This document shows positions 1 through 12,056 of a DNA stretch of 64,000 nt, piece after piece. The notes beneath the pieces are model-generated. The model was given only the letters and a program-made list of their open reading frames with translations. It was not told where the DNA came from and made no database searches. Where the stretch lies: contig JAHYIO010000007.1 in the NCBI GenBank assembly GCA_020543525.1, positions 372,001 through 436,000 of the forward strand. The letters are read 5' to 3'. The DNA comes from Coriolopsis trogii (Eukaryota; Basidiomycota; Agaricomycetes; Polyporales; Polyporaceae). Position 1 is the first letter of the stretch; each line of letters begins with the position of its first letter. The position numbers and the translations under genes are program-made.

Positions 1-19
1 CTTGGGACTTCCGCACATC

Positions 20-891
20 ATGTCAACGACTGGTTCCGCGTCTTTGGCCTGTGCGCCTAGCCTCGAGATTGTCTCCCAGGCGTGCTTGGAGTTCATCTCA
101 TCTCCTCCTGTTGTCGTTGCACTTCCTCGTACTCTCCTCGACCATGCTGGCCTGGTCTCTCAGTCTCCTTGCACCCCAGTCGCCTCTCCTATAAATTCTC
201 CCGACGAGGAGGTGCGTCATGTTTCACCACTGACTTCATGCACAATACAACATCAACTTAATAATATACGCCGGTGTCTCAGCCGCAGACAGCCCGCAAG
301 CTCGTACTTCGGAAGCGGACCACGTCACCATACCAAGTCAAGTTCCCATTCATGACGGGCCGAGTGTCTGTGCGAAAAGTCAGAGCCCTTACAGCACCGG
401 CGAACGCGACCGACGATAAGGAGCTGCCGCGAAGAAGTCTCTCTCAGGGCAATGCTCCCTTCGCGCCGCGATGCCTTGCAATCGCGCGGTTATCCACTCC
501 TTTACTACCAGCGGCGGCCGAGAGGAAGATTCAAGTGTCACCAGAGACTTCCGAGACGAGGCCTTCCGAGACGGACGAGGCTATCATCGCGTGTGTGCCT
601 GCGGGAGTCGTGAGACCCGGGCTGAGGGCAGCCGCACCAACGTTCCAGTATCTGCCCGCGGTGGATACCTGGACAGAAATCTGCGAAGATCTGTCCCGCG
701 CCATGGAAGTTCTTGCTGTTCTGACCGACCTGGACCACTCGAATACGCTCTCCAGATCTTGCTCTTCCGAAGCGATTGCGGGGGGCAGGAGCCATAGTCG
801 CTCCCTTGTACTTGCGAAGCCGAGGGCCGATGCTTTGCTGTTCACTCCATGGTGTTGTCGTGTTTTCCCAAGTGCTGTAGTCCATCTTTGA
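20..891 (+). CDS. orphan spliced ORF, unknown function
   Basis: I do not recognise this protein. An ATG at 20 opens a frame to 211, followed by a consistent intron (donor GTGCGT at 212, CAG acceptor ending at 282) and an in-phase second exon running to TGA at 889-891, giving about 265 residues. The product is rich in Ser, Pro, Ala and Thr, has no signal peptide or membrane helix that I can see, and ends in a hydrophobic stretch that includes TPWCCRVFPSAVV. The frame is also open back to the window edge, so the true start may lie outside. The long uninterrupted second exon of about 600 nt is the main reason to think it is coding. It lies upstream of and on the same strand as the P450. It could be a chance ORF, because a competing minus-strand frame covers 531-899. 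Confidence 0.4.
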
Positions 892-1403
892 TTTGTCACT
901 TGGCTTGTTATCCTGTCCTTGCTTGTTCTTCGTATTTGCTGTGTTGAATCAGACTTTATGCATTTGGCATGCTTTGCTATTCTCTACCAGCGATGGCAGC
1001 AAGGTTCCGGTCTGCTCCAGAGTCTGAACTGAAAGCACAGGAAGCGCACGTCGATCTCAATCTCGATCCCGCCGTCGGGCCGGATGAACGGGCGCCTTGA
1101 GGGTCAGACGGTTCACGTCATTCGTCCGACTCTGCTCTCTTGCGGACTTGCACTCGTCCAATGCTCTCCTTGCCATTCATTGCAAGCCGACCTCGACCTT
1201 GCTGTCCTCCAATACAACCGTCTATCTATCCTTACGAGCCAAGGTCGTACATGTCGTCGCGAACGCCCCCAAGACCAGGGTACATCATGTCACTATCCGC
1301 TCCGAGCACAGGAACATCACGCGGGGCAAAGTCTCCAGTTTCCCACTGAGTACGGGGCGCATAAGTGTCGTGCTTGCTCTCCGGCTCTCCTCAGACTCCC
1401 GCC
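892..1403. other. intergenic, P450 upstream region
   Basis: No gene is visible. This stretch presumably carries the promoter of the cytochrome P450 that starts at 1404. I see no clear TATA box close to the start. Confidence 0.4.
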
Positions 1404-3645
1404 ATGATCATCCCACCAGAGGTCCGCTCTGTTTCTCTCTGGCAGATCTGCCTCTTCTTCTTTGCCCTCTATGTGGGCCGCAGACTCCTCAAGGCCTACC
1501 GCATCCGTGCCCGTAGCACGCCGCTGGGCATGCCTCCCCGCCAGAGTTGGCTCTTTGGCGCGTCGAGGCTCATCATGAACAATCCGGATGCATCCTCCAT
1601 CTATGAGTCGTGGGTCGAGCAGTATGGCTCTGTCTTCCGCATCCCTGCCCCCCTCGGGAGTACCCGTGTCATCCTCACAGATCCGAAAGCTATTGCCCAT
1701 TTCTACTCCGTTGAGACTTGGACATATGTCCAGACAAAGCTCAGCCGTATCGCTATCGAAAATCTGGTATGTTTTCCCTGCATACACTCTCTCAGCCTCT
1801 GACCGCTTCGTTCTCTGTCAGTTTGGCCGTGGACTCCTATGGGCAGAAGGAGAATCGCACAAGAGGTTGGCCCGGTTTACTACCCTCTTGCTCCTCCCGC
1901 TCAATTCCTGCTAGGCAACGCAAAGCTATATCTCCCGCGTTTAGCAACGTCGCTATTCGCAGACTTACCAACGTCTTCTACGACTCTGTCTACAAGGTAT
2001 GCTCAGCTCATCGTTCTCCTCCCCTTCCATGCTCAATGTCGCGCAGCTCAAAACCAACTGGGACACCCAACTTGCCACCGTCGATTCGGTTGTCATCGAC
2101 GTACAGAAATGGTACGTCTCACCAAGTACCGTCCCCGCTCTCCGCTGACGCACAATTCACTACAGGATGAACCACGTCTCGTGAGTGTCCCAACTCTTGC
2201 GCATATTGGGCGCATGCAGTCGCTTATTGTAGTTTGCTTGGGACAGTCTAGACAGCATCGGCATCGCCGGCTTCTCGCACGAATTTGGGTCCCTCGAGGG
2301 CAAGCATTCGGACGTCGCTGAGGTCTTTGACGCCATGGGCCGCCTCAAACCATCTCCGCTCACTATCTTCGTCTTCTTGTTTGGAACCGCTTTTCCCTTC
2401 CTCTGGCGCCTCCCGACACAAACACGCAGGCTGCAGACGAAGCTCAACAGGGCGATGGAGGCTATCGCCGTTCCGCTGCTCGAGAACACACGCAGGGAGA
2501 TGCAAGGGCTGAGCGAGAAGGGCAAGGAAGAGAAGAGTATCATCGGATTATTGAGTATGTAATCTTCATTGTTATCTGCTTTGGGTGATGATTCGCGGGA
2601 AGGTGTGGTTGAGAAGAATCTAACGGGACCTGCCGCAGTAAAGGCCGAGGATACTGCTTCTAGCCTCCGAATGTCGCAGGAAGAGATTATGGCTCAGGCA
2701 CGTCCATCCTGTTAACTATTCGATTCTCGTGACGCTCACACGCATCACAGATGAAGGTTCTCATATTGGCAGGCTATGAGACAACCTCAAGTACGTTGAT
2801 ACCTATCTCAGCGTTTCTGCTCTCTAACCCTCGAGTTAACCTACGAACATGTCTGTAGTTAGCCTCACGGTAAGCATCGAAACATCATAACACTTGCAGA
2901 CATTATTGACAAAATCGGATTTACTCAAGTGGGCCCTGATCGAACTCTCGCGGAAGCCTGAACTGCAAGAGCGCCTGCGCGCAGAGCTCAAACAGCAATT
3001 CCCCGGATCAGACCCTACTTGGGAGCAGCTCACAAACGGTGCAGGCCTACACTACCTCGACGCGGTCGTCCACGAAATTCTCCGGCTTCACGCCCCTCTC
3101 GCGGTCACCACGCGCGTAGCTGCCAAGGACGATGTGATCCCGCTGTCCCAGCCGCTACGCCTTCCGAACGGCGAACTTGTCGACAACGTCGCTGTCGCGG
3201 AGGGCCAGGAGGTCGTTGTCCCGATCGGGTACATCAACACCTCCACCGTCTTCTGGGGCCCGGACGCGCGCGAGTTCAGGCCGGAAAGGTGGCTGGACGA
3301 ACAAGGGCTACCGAAGAAGGCGCAGGAAGTACAGGGGCACCGACATTTGCTGACGTTCGTAGACGGACACCGGATGTGCCTTGGGCGTGGGTTCGCGCTC
3401 GCAGAGTTCAAGGTGCGCTCATACGTATATCTGTGCGCGCACCGCGCTCATTGCCATGTCTTGGATGCCGTCGTGGTCGCGCCGACGCTCAGGCTGTTCT
3501 CGGGGTACTGATCAAGAACTACTCGTTCGAGTTGCGCGATGGACCGGAGACGAAGATCGAACACTGTCGTGGCGTCCTCCCGCGCCCGCGCGTGGAAGGC
3601 GAGACGGGCGCGTGTGTCCCGATGCGTGTCCGGCGCGTTGACTGA
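1404..3645 (+). CDS. cytochrome P450 monooxygenase
   Basis: A membrane-bound fungal P450 that would oxidise a small hydrophobic substrate with electrons from P450 reductase; the substrate cannot be told. The start at 1404 gives an N-terminal anchor (SLWQICLFFFALYVG) followed by a basic, Pro-containing linker. Splicing restores every P450 landmark: the I-helix LILAGYETTS read into SLTWALIEL, the K-helix EILR, the FRPERW motif and the haem loop FVDGHRMCLGRGFA with the Cys ligand. Helpful joins are at 2872-2930 (SLT to WALIEL) and after LAEFK near 3412, where the last exon gives AVLGVLIKNYSFEL. The ten or so introns are mostly 50-60 nt. One, 2698-2750, starts with GC rather than GT. No frame break was found, so the gene looks intact, at about 530-560 residues. 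No obvious metabolic cluster surrounds it. Confidence 0.93.
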
Positions 3646-5254
3646 ACGCCATCCATACCGCCGTGGATATCGGTCGTGGGGATGATGAACCGTTGATTGA
3701 AGCATGTTCGGTGAAACACGGTATGCCTGTGTGTCTCTACTCGATTCTATCCCCCCTTCGGTGTATCGTACTCTATACCCACACACTGCGCGATTCCATT
3801 CGTATTCGTTGTCAATCAGTGAGGTACACTCTCGACTCACAGCATACCGCGCACCTTGCGTCTTCGAGGTTGTGAGCCGCAGGTGGACCATTCCTCACGA
3901 TCAGACCATAGGCCCTGCACACCGAAGATGCCTAAGGCATGCCAGAAGAATGTCAAGTAGACTGCTGCGTCTGGATCCGGTGTTCAAGGCGAGCACGTCC
4001 AAGCCGTGCGCAACCGTGGGAGGTGTACGTACGTGCGGGAGACAGCAGGTGACGGGCCTCACGTTGGACGTGCTGAAAACTTGATGGTGGACGTCAAGCA
4101 CCTCGAGCGGACATGTGGGCACACCATGAATGAAGTTTTCTGGAGGAGCTCCTGTCCGTCCGTAATGGTGGCCTGCCTGAACTCTCAAGCATCTCCGGTT
4201 GACCGTCTAGCGCTATACATAAATATTGCCAATAGAACGTCAATGCTAGCACTGGAAATACCTGCTCAAGCCTTTCTCAATGCCCTCGTGACATCCGTAG
4301 CGTTACTTGTGAGTTTATCAATTGCATCCTCATAACTTCCCGTAATCACCAATATCAATATACCTGACAGTTCCCGTGTTCTTCACCGCAAGTCGCCATA
4401 ACGGCCCTCTGATTAATCTTCTTACGACACGCGCGGACGCAGTGAGGCGAAGAGGCTAGGCAACCATCACCGCACATCTGCCTCACTCGGAGCTTCCGCT
4501 GCCTGCACGCATGCGTCGTCTACATACGAGCAGTTGTTATGCCCAACTGTCAGGCGTATCGGCGACCCTTCCGCCCTGTGATCATCACCGGTGGTTGCGG
4601 ACCTACCTATGAATACGTCGCGTTCCAGAGCACCCAACGTTGCCACAAGCTGCCAAAGTCGACTCCGAGCAAGCTAGACCTTCCTACGTTCGATCTTCCC
4701 TGCCCGGACTCCCCGTCGAACAGAACGCCCAACGCTCGTCCGCACAATTAGCTCAACCCAGATTGGTCGCACAAAGTTCAAATCACGCAGCCCGTCGCCG
4801 TTACGTCCCTTTGAACAGATGACGGAGATCCCGGTGACGGAACGTGGGAGCGTGGTATTCGCGAGTCAGAAGGTCACAGCGGCGAAGTTGTCAATCTGAA
4901 GTTCTGAACTCTGCTTTCCGAGACTTCTCGGACATCAGCGCGTGCTCAAATTAGACCGCTTGCAGGGTACAGGTGCCACCTGAGTTGCCACTGCAGGGCG
5001 ACGAGGTAGAATGGTGACATCAAACACAGTCGGACGGGAAGTATGAGCCACCCCAAGTATAATTCATTCTCCCTCTACCGCGAGAAATAGACCAGCAGCG
5101 GACCGAGCCCTGCCAGGCGAGGTATCCTATCGTAAGACGAGACCGGACAGAAGTAGTGGTAGAGTACCGGAGTCCCTGAACACGTTCGATGCACCTGCGG
5201 TCGTTTTGGGACCGACGACCCAAGTCAAGAGCCTAGGCCCCTTGAACAATGCGC
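3646..5254. other. intergenic, no gene seen
   Basis: About 1.6 kb between the P450 and the cupredoxin gene, which runs toward it. Only short shadow ORFs are present and none has a recognisable motif or a consistent splice pattern. Confidence 0.5.
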
Positions 5255-6126
5255 TTAGAAGAGAGCGACACCGAAGGCGGCGGCGAGGAAGGCGACGAAG
5301 CCGCTCGCGCCGACGGTGCTCGCCGCGTTGCCCGATTGCGAGGGCGAGGCGCCGCCGGCGCTAGAGCTGCCAGAGGGGCTCGAGCCACCAGCAGTGTTGG
5401 AGCCAGCGGGTGCAGTGCCGGTCGCAGTGGGCGCAATCGAACCGAACGCACCGAGACCGGAGAAGGCGGTCGTGGTGGGGAAGACGACGCTGGCGGCAGC
5501 CTCAGCGGCGGAGACGTACGCGTCGAAGGTGTTGGTGCCGGTCACAGGCGCGTTGATCGCGCTGAATAGGGAGGGGGGCAGGTCAGCTGAGTCATGAGAT
5601 GGGAAGTATGCGTGAAGACACGTACCCAACCATGCCCTTCGTGCAGTGCACCACTGGGATCTGCTGAGCGCAGAAGAACCAGATGGCTGTGAGGAGGAAA
5701 TGGTGAGTAGGAGAAGAGGGAGAGGTTGTACAGTAATTTGGCTCACGCTTGGAGACGTCTGTGACGGTCAGGTTCCACTGCGCGGGGGCCTGTTTGGTGT
5801 CGTTGTAGAAGACAAAGCCGGAGTTGAAGCCACCTTCCAGGGGCTCGCAAGGCTTGGCGAACGTCGATTGCGCAACGGTGTGGTTGCCCGGGACGCCGTC
5901 GAAGATGAAGGTGATCACCGTGTTGGCCTGAGTGACGTTCACCGAGGGAGGGTCGAAGGCGAGCTTCATGGTGCCGTCGACCTCACCGACCTTGACCTGA
6001 TGGAGGGAGAGCATGAATACGCCAAAGGAGGTGGAGGAAGCACAGTTGAAGACTTACGATCATGTTTTCCTGGGCCATGGCCACAGTGGCAAGAGCAAAA
6101 GCAGAGACGGCAGCAGCGTAACGCAT
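5255..6126 (-). CDS. secreted cupredoxin, probably GPI-anchored
   Basis: A plastocyanin-like extracellular protein, likely held at the cell surface. The start at 6126 gives a clear signal peptide (MRYAAAVSAFALATVAMA, cleavage before QEN). The cupredoxin domain follows over several exons: KVGEVDGTMKLAFDPPSVNV, then NHTV, then WFFCAQQIPVVHCTKGM. The His of NHTV, the Cys of FFCAQ, the His of VVHC and the Met of KGM sit where type-1 copper ligands are expected, so copper binding looks possible. After the domain comes a linker rich in Ser, Gly, Ala and Thr, then a hydrophobic tail (GFVAFLAAAFGVALF) at the very C-terminus, the pattern of a GPI signal. Related fungal proteins are often called extracellular serine-rich proteins. 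Introns are short. The gene is complete. Confidence 0.9.
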
Positions 6127-8796
6127 TGTAGATGTTATTAGGGAAATAAACGACTGCTAGCAGCGAAGGTCTAGGAAAGAGGGAGGGAGGTGAACGAACT
6201 CAAGGTGAGGGGTAACTGAGGGGACGGTCCAGCGAGGTTTATATAGTATGCTGGGGATGTAAGCCGGACTGTGCAGGATTCAGGCGCATGACCACCAGGC
6301 TGAGGGTGACGGAGTGACAGAGCGAGAGAACCGTGCTGGCCGGTGTTCGACAAACGCTCATATGAAACGGCGGTGACCCTGACGATGATGGAACGAAGGG
6401 CCAATGAGCGATTTTGGACATCCAATGAAAGCTTACCGAACCGAGTGGGAAAAGGTCCCGGAGAAGGGCCCTCGAAGCAGGAATGGACCATTGCCCGCCC
6501 TGCTTCTCCCACGGCGTGGCAGGGTAGGGAAATGCGTGAGACCGTACATTCGGCCACAATACTTGCGTTGAGAGCATGTCAAGAATGCTGCTTTGCCTCG
6601 ATGCGGAGGGCAACGGCCGGGGGCCACCCCCTGAGAGCGAAGTGACACGAGGATCTTGTTCACTAATAGGACAAGTTCGAGTTGGAGGCATTGATTTGGG
6701 GATGCATGTCTCAGCAGAGCAGAGACAACGATACGAGCCGATCTGTACGCTATGTGAGAATGCACCATTGGTGTAGAGGCCGAGTGCGCCACTGACCTGT
6801 GCCTTTCAAGGTGGAAGACTCGAGCTAAGTGGAAATTGACTGTTGACATTAGCCGCCATGTTGAGCGCGCGCAATCCCGGCTTACGTACCGCTGATGGGC
6901 GTTGAATATCGCAACCACGTGAGCCCATCAACCCACGTCCCCTATTTCCATCTCCTGCTCATCTCCATGTCTCGTATCCTTGTACGAGTTGCACTTCGTC
7001 TTGTCCGCAATTCAGAGACACTTGTCTTCTTGAAGGCGGCGCTGGCATTGAAAGCAAGATTGTCCTGGGACGCCTCAGGCTGCGATAGTGGTTCCTCGAT
7101 CGCCTACACACCCGTCAACAAGCCTCCGGACCTTGAGGATGCTCGGCGGCAGGCACGTCGTAGGTGCTGATTCCAAATTCTTGGTACGGCATCCGAGGAC
7201 TGCTCGCAGCTGCGCAGATACAGCCGACACTGCTCGCGGTCAGCTCGGACTCTGCTGTTGTCTATAATTGGCCATCGCGCAGAGTTCTGCGCATGGGCCA
7301 TAGACGAGTGTGCGAGACATCAAGTATCATATCTTGCATCTCACAAGACATAAGCAGGGAAACGATGATGCACGTATCTTTGTGATCGGTCTCCTGATCA
7401 TCCTTCTCCGTTTCTCCCCCATATACTCCAACCCACCACCCGCAGTCGTACTCAAACCTCTCAACGTTTGAGGATTGGGCAACACTGTCCGACATTCTAT
7501 CGATTTCATCCCCTTTTGCGTCAGAGATTCCGGCCGGGTTGCGTCCGACGTAACAAACCGACTAGAAGGCGCAGAATGCGCAGCGTGCCGGAGGTGAAGT
7601 TCTCGCATGCGCATGGCCCCCGACACCACTCCTGTAGGACCGGACCATGGGATGCCAAGTTTGCGATGGGCAACAGCTATAACCACATTGGACAGTGCGC
7701 CCTCGCCCACAGCTTCAGACGCGGATAGGCGGGACTCTTCCCACACAGCGACATGCGCTACTCTCACGACCGCGCCATCTCGAAGAGACTCTGGAGGGTA
7801 TGCTACCTGTCAAATATCCCATGCTTACGATCAGTTCGAGTCTGACAGGATCTTCTGCAGCCCTCATTGTCAGCGACGATGGGTGTCTGTCTGTCGGACA
7901 CGGCCAAGTGATAGTATGCGGCCCATGTCGGCGTCTTGTCGGACACTGTCAAGACGCTGATTTCTCTCGAATTCGGTATACATACTTGCCGGCGCCCCAG
8001 TATTGTATCCGAGCTGTCGCATTGGTGAATTACCATATCATCTACTACTCTAATTATCCAGGAGCCTGTAGAGGAATCATCATATCTCAGCCTCGGCCTC
8101 CCGAAACGCGGTGCCTTTCATAGCAGAAACCTTCGCGCCCATTCACCTATCGTCCTGCTCTCCATCCGCCTCTTTCTATGCTTTCTCTTCATTGGCACAG
8201 GCCATATGGTTATTACTCCCGTTCACCTTCATCAGTCATATCCATCGCCATCACGAAGGGTGTTCTGTCGTGACATCGCCTGCAGCGGCCGTTGTCGACC
8301 AAAAGTTGACCACAGTTTTGTGACCGAATCCCTTTGCGCTAGGTAGTGCGCCGGCGCCGATTGATTAGACCTGTCACCCGTAGCTTAGCCAGGTCGAGGA
8401 TTCATTGCAGTCTTCTCTCCGCGCTCGCCGTTTTGCAATGCAACGCATAAGATGTATCGCGCATCGGAGGGTCTGGATTCACTCGAGACCGCACGACTCG
8501 AAGGTGCGATGCCTGGGACTATGAGGTGTGCCTTGACACTGCTCCGCACTTCCGTACTGCATGCAGGACTTGCGCAGCGAATCTGAATGTGATCATCGAG
8601 TCATGCACTGCCAAATTGATAGGGAACACACCGAAAGTCATATATAGCTTCCGTCAAACCTCCTTGCGCCAGGATCACGCCCAACAAGAAGTTGCAGGAG
8701 TGAGACAACAACGCCTCATTGCACACCGTGGTTCCAAAGGCCCGCCTCACCACTGCCACTTTTCGTACCACACTCCTGCTTGTCATCTTGCCACGG
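6127..8796. other. intergenic, no gene supported
   Basis: A 2.7-kb gap. The first part is the promoter side of the cupredoxin gene. Several ORFs of 100-160 codons exist on both strands (for example 6433-6918 minus and 7327-7767 minus), but they overlap one another, have no recognisable domain and show no exon pattern. Confidence 0.45.
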
Positions 8797-10940
8797 CTAC
8801 ACAAAACTCGTCCTCTTGCCACCCTTTCTACCCTCCCTCTCCCAACCCTCCTTCTCGGTCGTCACTGCGATGTTGATCACCGCAGGCTCCTCGGGGATCG
8901 GAGTCGGCACATTCCATGTCTGCGCGGTGACACGCTGGTTTGCGCGCGCGATCGCGTTCATCCCGTACGCGGTGCCCGCTTCGATGGCGAAGACCGCCGA
9001 GTCTTCTCTCGCGATCTCGCGGGAGTTGAGCCTGTGTCGAACCGGGAAGATTCATGAGGATGAGGTACGCATACCATGAGTGCGATACAAAGGTATATAG
9101 GACGGTGCGGAAGGTACACACACTACTAGCAGGGTGTTCGCGTACACTGAGGTTTTGTGAGAGCGGTCAATGAGACTTCCATGCCGCAAGAACTTTGGGA
9201 GACTCTGCACTCACAACGCGCGGCCAGAATAGCGAAGAATCCGTCTATGAGTGTGCGGATCGCCGTTAGAGTCTATAGGTGGATCTAATTTAGAGGTAGG
9301 TCAATTTTGCACATTGGAAGTTCGAACTCACGAGGAGGAAAGATACTGCGTTGGCGACGCTGAGCAAATGATACCATGAGATGTCACGTTATAAGGTCGT
9401 GCTAAGGGTAGACTACCAATGAACAAGCCCTGTGTTTACCGCATATACCAAGAGGAGCTTGACGAGGGGCAAACTGTATCGCGAACGGGGATGAGTATAC
9501 TTTGCAACATCACACTTGGCGATACGCACCGCTTCGCGTCTGTCCGGCTTTTCCGAATAACTTGTATGAGGGTGATTGTGAACGCAGAGTCCGCCACGAG
9601 GCCCAAACCGAAGGCGCTTGAGATGAGCCACTGCGATAATCTCATCAGCTTCATATTTGCAGCTGGAGCTTGGAAGGCATTCACTATATCCTTGCTAAGT
9701 TGCTCAATGATCGGTGTATTGAATCTGGTGATGATGCCGTTCTCAGTGGAGAGATAGGGACAGGGACATGGATGCTCACGCTTGGTACGCAATAGCTAGA
9801 CGCATTGCGGGTATTCAGCGATGCGATCAATAACCAAAGCACGCACATACCTATCGAGAATGCTATTCAAGAAGGTGTGGTGAGACTCGCGTCTTCCACT
9901 TCACAATATCCCCACTCACCAATCTCTCCGATGATGAAGAATACCTACGCGACGAGTCGGGTAATTTGCAACTGTCGATGGTAGGCGACGAAGAAGTACT
10001 CACGGCGATTCCGACGACTATCTGGTAGCGCGGACCGACTGAAAATGCTAATGTGAGTCCCCTGCCCTCCAATGCGATCTGTAGAGCTCGAACTGACGTA
10101 GGAAGACGCGCTTAGCAAAGAATCTGCTCGGATGTAAGTTTCGTCAGGTGTTAGTGGGATGCTGAAAGCCTACAATTGAGAGGTGAACATGATTATGCTC
10201 TAGCAAACGTAGAGGTGTGAGCAGTCTGAACCCGATTGCCTGCATGTTCCACTGACTAGTACAATGGGCAAAGCCTGTTTGGACGCTGATGTCACTAATC
10301 AAGGTGCAGCTTGACAACCGGCGCAAACTCACGTCGAGGGACCTGTACAGTGCAGCATCAAAAGCGTTCCAACGTCGGCGGTGGACGAACTCAGTCCAGA
10401 CCTACCAGACGCCGGCGTGTGTCAGCTGGTAGATATTGAAGTAGCTAGAGACGAGATAGAAATAACTAGATAAAGGCTGTTCATTAGTGATCTCGTTCCA
10501 AAATGAACACGACTGACCAGGTATGCATTGTCATGATAGCGTGGAGCGTCTCGAGTAACCTAGGGTCAATCAGCAACTGGAAGCCATGAAGTCATATGTG
10601 AGCTGAACGGACATAACTACGGTGACCTAGCATACAGACGTGAGTCGCGGCTGCGATCTGAGCGCAAACGGACGACAGACTGACCAGGATCCGAATGAAT
10701 AGCGAGTCAGTGCGGAACAGACGGCAGTATCGATACAGTTGGTGAAGGCTAAGGCCATACAATCTGTGCGTGTCCAGTCAGCTCCCATCCTAATGAGCGA
10801 ACCTTGGCGACGTACATTAGTCCGATGAATGTGCCAAGCAAGTAAGCCCCAAGAGTCTTGTCTAAGGGAAGCCAGTCTTCCAGCTCGGAGAGTGGCAAGT
10901 TAAGGGGCAGGCCTGGTGAAGCGGTACTGGAGGAGGACAT
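8797..10940 (-). CDS. DUF6534-type seven-helix membrane protein (copy A)
   Basis: A multi-pass membrane protein of the DUF6534 family, which is abundant in Agaricomycetes and of unknown function. The start at 10940 gives MSSSSTASPGLPLNLPLSEL and then helix 1 (LGAYLLGTFIGLM). Family blocks appear in order on tiny exons: LYGLSLHQLYRYCR, LLETLHAIMTMHT, YFYLVSSYFNIYQ, VQTGFAHC, FFAKRVFL, GPRYQIVVGIA, then the conserved core LGLVADSAFTITLIQVIRKS with SRTDAKR, LVKLLLVYAVNTGLV, LYANTLL and LNSREIARED. The C-terminal tail contains NVPTPIPEEP and ends at the TAG at 8797-8799. About 15 introns divide it and some exons are under 40 nt, so automatic gene calling may miss parts. It lies in tandem with copy B, about 1.1 kb away. 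I am sure of the family and less sure of individual short exons. Confidence 0.85.
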
Positions 10941-12056
10941 TAGGAACTATGGGATACAAACGATTATGGGGAGACAGAAATCGCCTTGGGAAGGAGGTGT
11001 TATATGCGGACTGTCAGAGACATCGGACGTGATGCTCGATATATTGCAAACTTTGAGCATATCAATAGAAGACCACCTGAAGAGTGATACTTTGAAGAGG
11101 CGAGACGCACACGAAGGGCTATTGGTCGAGGCGGTGCGCTCAGATTTGTCTGCGACGCTGCACCGTGACGAAGGCAATGAATGGTGGATGCGCTTGACTC
11201 GTAGGCAAGACAGGCATTGAACGGCCTGCCAAAACAGAAAGGAGATATAGTGCGTAAAATGGTGTGCTCGAACGTAGGCTACTGTCGCAGTAAGGCTGTC
11301 CATGCCATTCTTCTTATCCATCCAAGCTGGCAGCGACTGCCACGTATTGGATTCTGGATAGACGTTGGCAGGCCTACTATCATAATACGCCCTGCAACTG
11401 CGATATAAAACCCGTTAGTGGTCTATAATTGTATGCTCGACCGCAGTCATGATTGTCTCACCGTCTCGCTTCGCAGTAGTCGAGGAATCGAAGTGACTCT
11501 ATGATAGCAGCCTGGACTGACTGCGCGCGGGCGCCCTATTAGTTGTTCGGCGTCTAGGGACCACTTCATGCAGATCGGACCAAATAAGGATAACCGACAA
11601 GAGGACGAAGCCAGACCTCGAGCTCTACTACCAGTAGCATGTCCCACCAGAGCCAATTCCTTCGCACCCGTGATTGGAGATGACATCTATGCGCTCAACT
11701 TGGCAGCTCGCGCTCGGAACTGATCAATGCTGCTGCCAGACTTCCCATGAATCGAGACAGATCGATGAACTCCTCATGGCAGGACGACCCGCGCCCGCAC
11801 ACGGTAACCAAGTGCGACACGATCGAAGTTGAAGCATATAATTATCACAGATTCACCCGCGCCGGAGAGAAGAACCGCACCTCGCTGGGGACAATTCCCT
11901 GCCCATACCACCGGACTGTAAGGCCACACTGACGAAGCGAGAAGAAGCTCATATTAGCAGCCCAGTGACGTGAACCGCGTGCCGGGCTGATAAATCTATC
12001 TATACTTTCACATATGAGAGAGAAGGATAGAAGGAAGGATGCGCAATCGCACCAGC
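10941..12056. other. intergenic between two DUF6534 genes
   Basis: About 1.1 kb, holding the promoter of copy A and the 3' flank of copy B. The overlapping ORFs at 10858-11220 (+) and 10947-11321 (-) have no recognisable domain. Confidence 0.45.

Noticed and set aside
3019..3645. Plus-strand ORF of 208 codons overlapping the P450
   Set aside because: It is a shadow frame, very rich in Arg and Gly, lying over the haem-binding exon of the P450.
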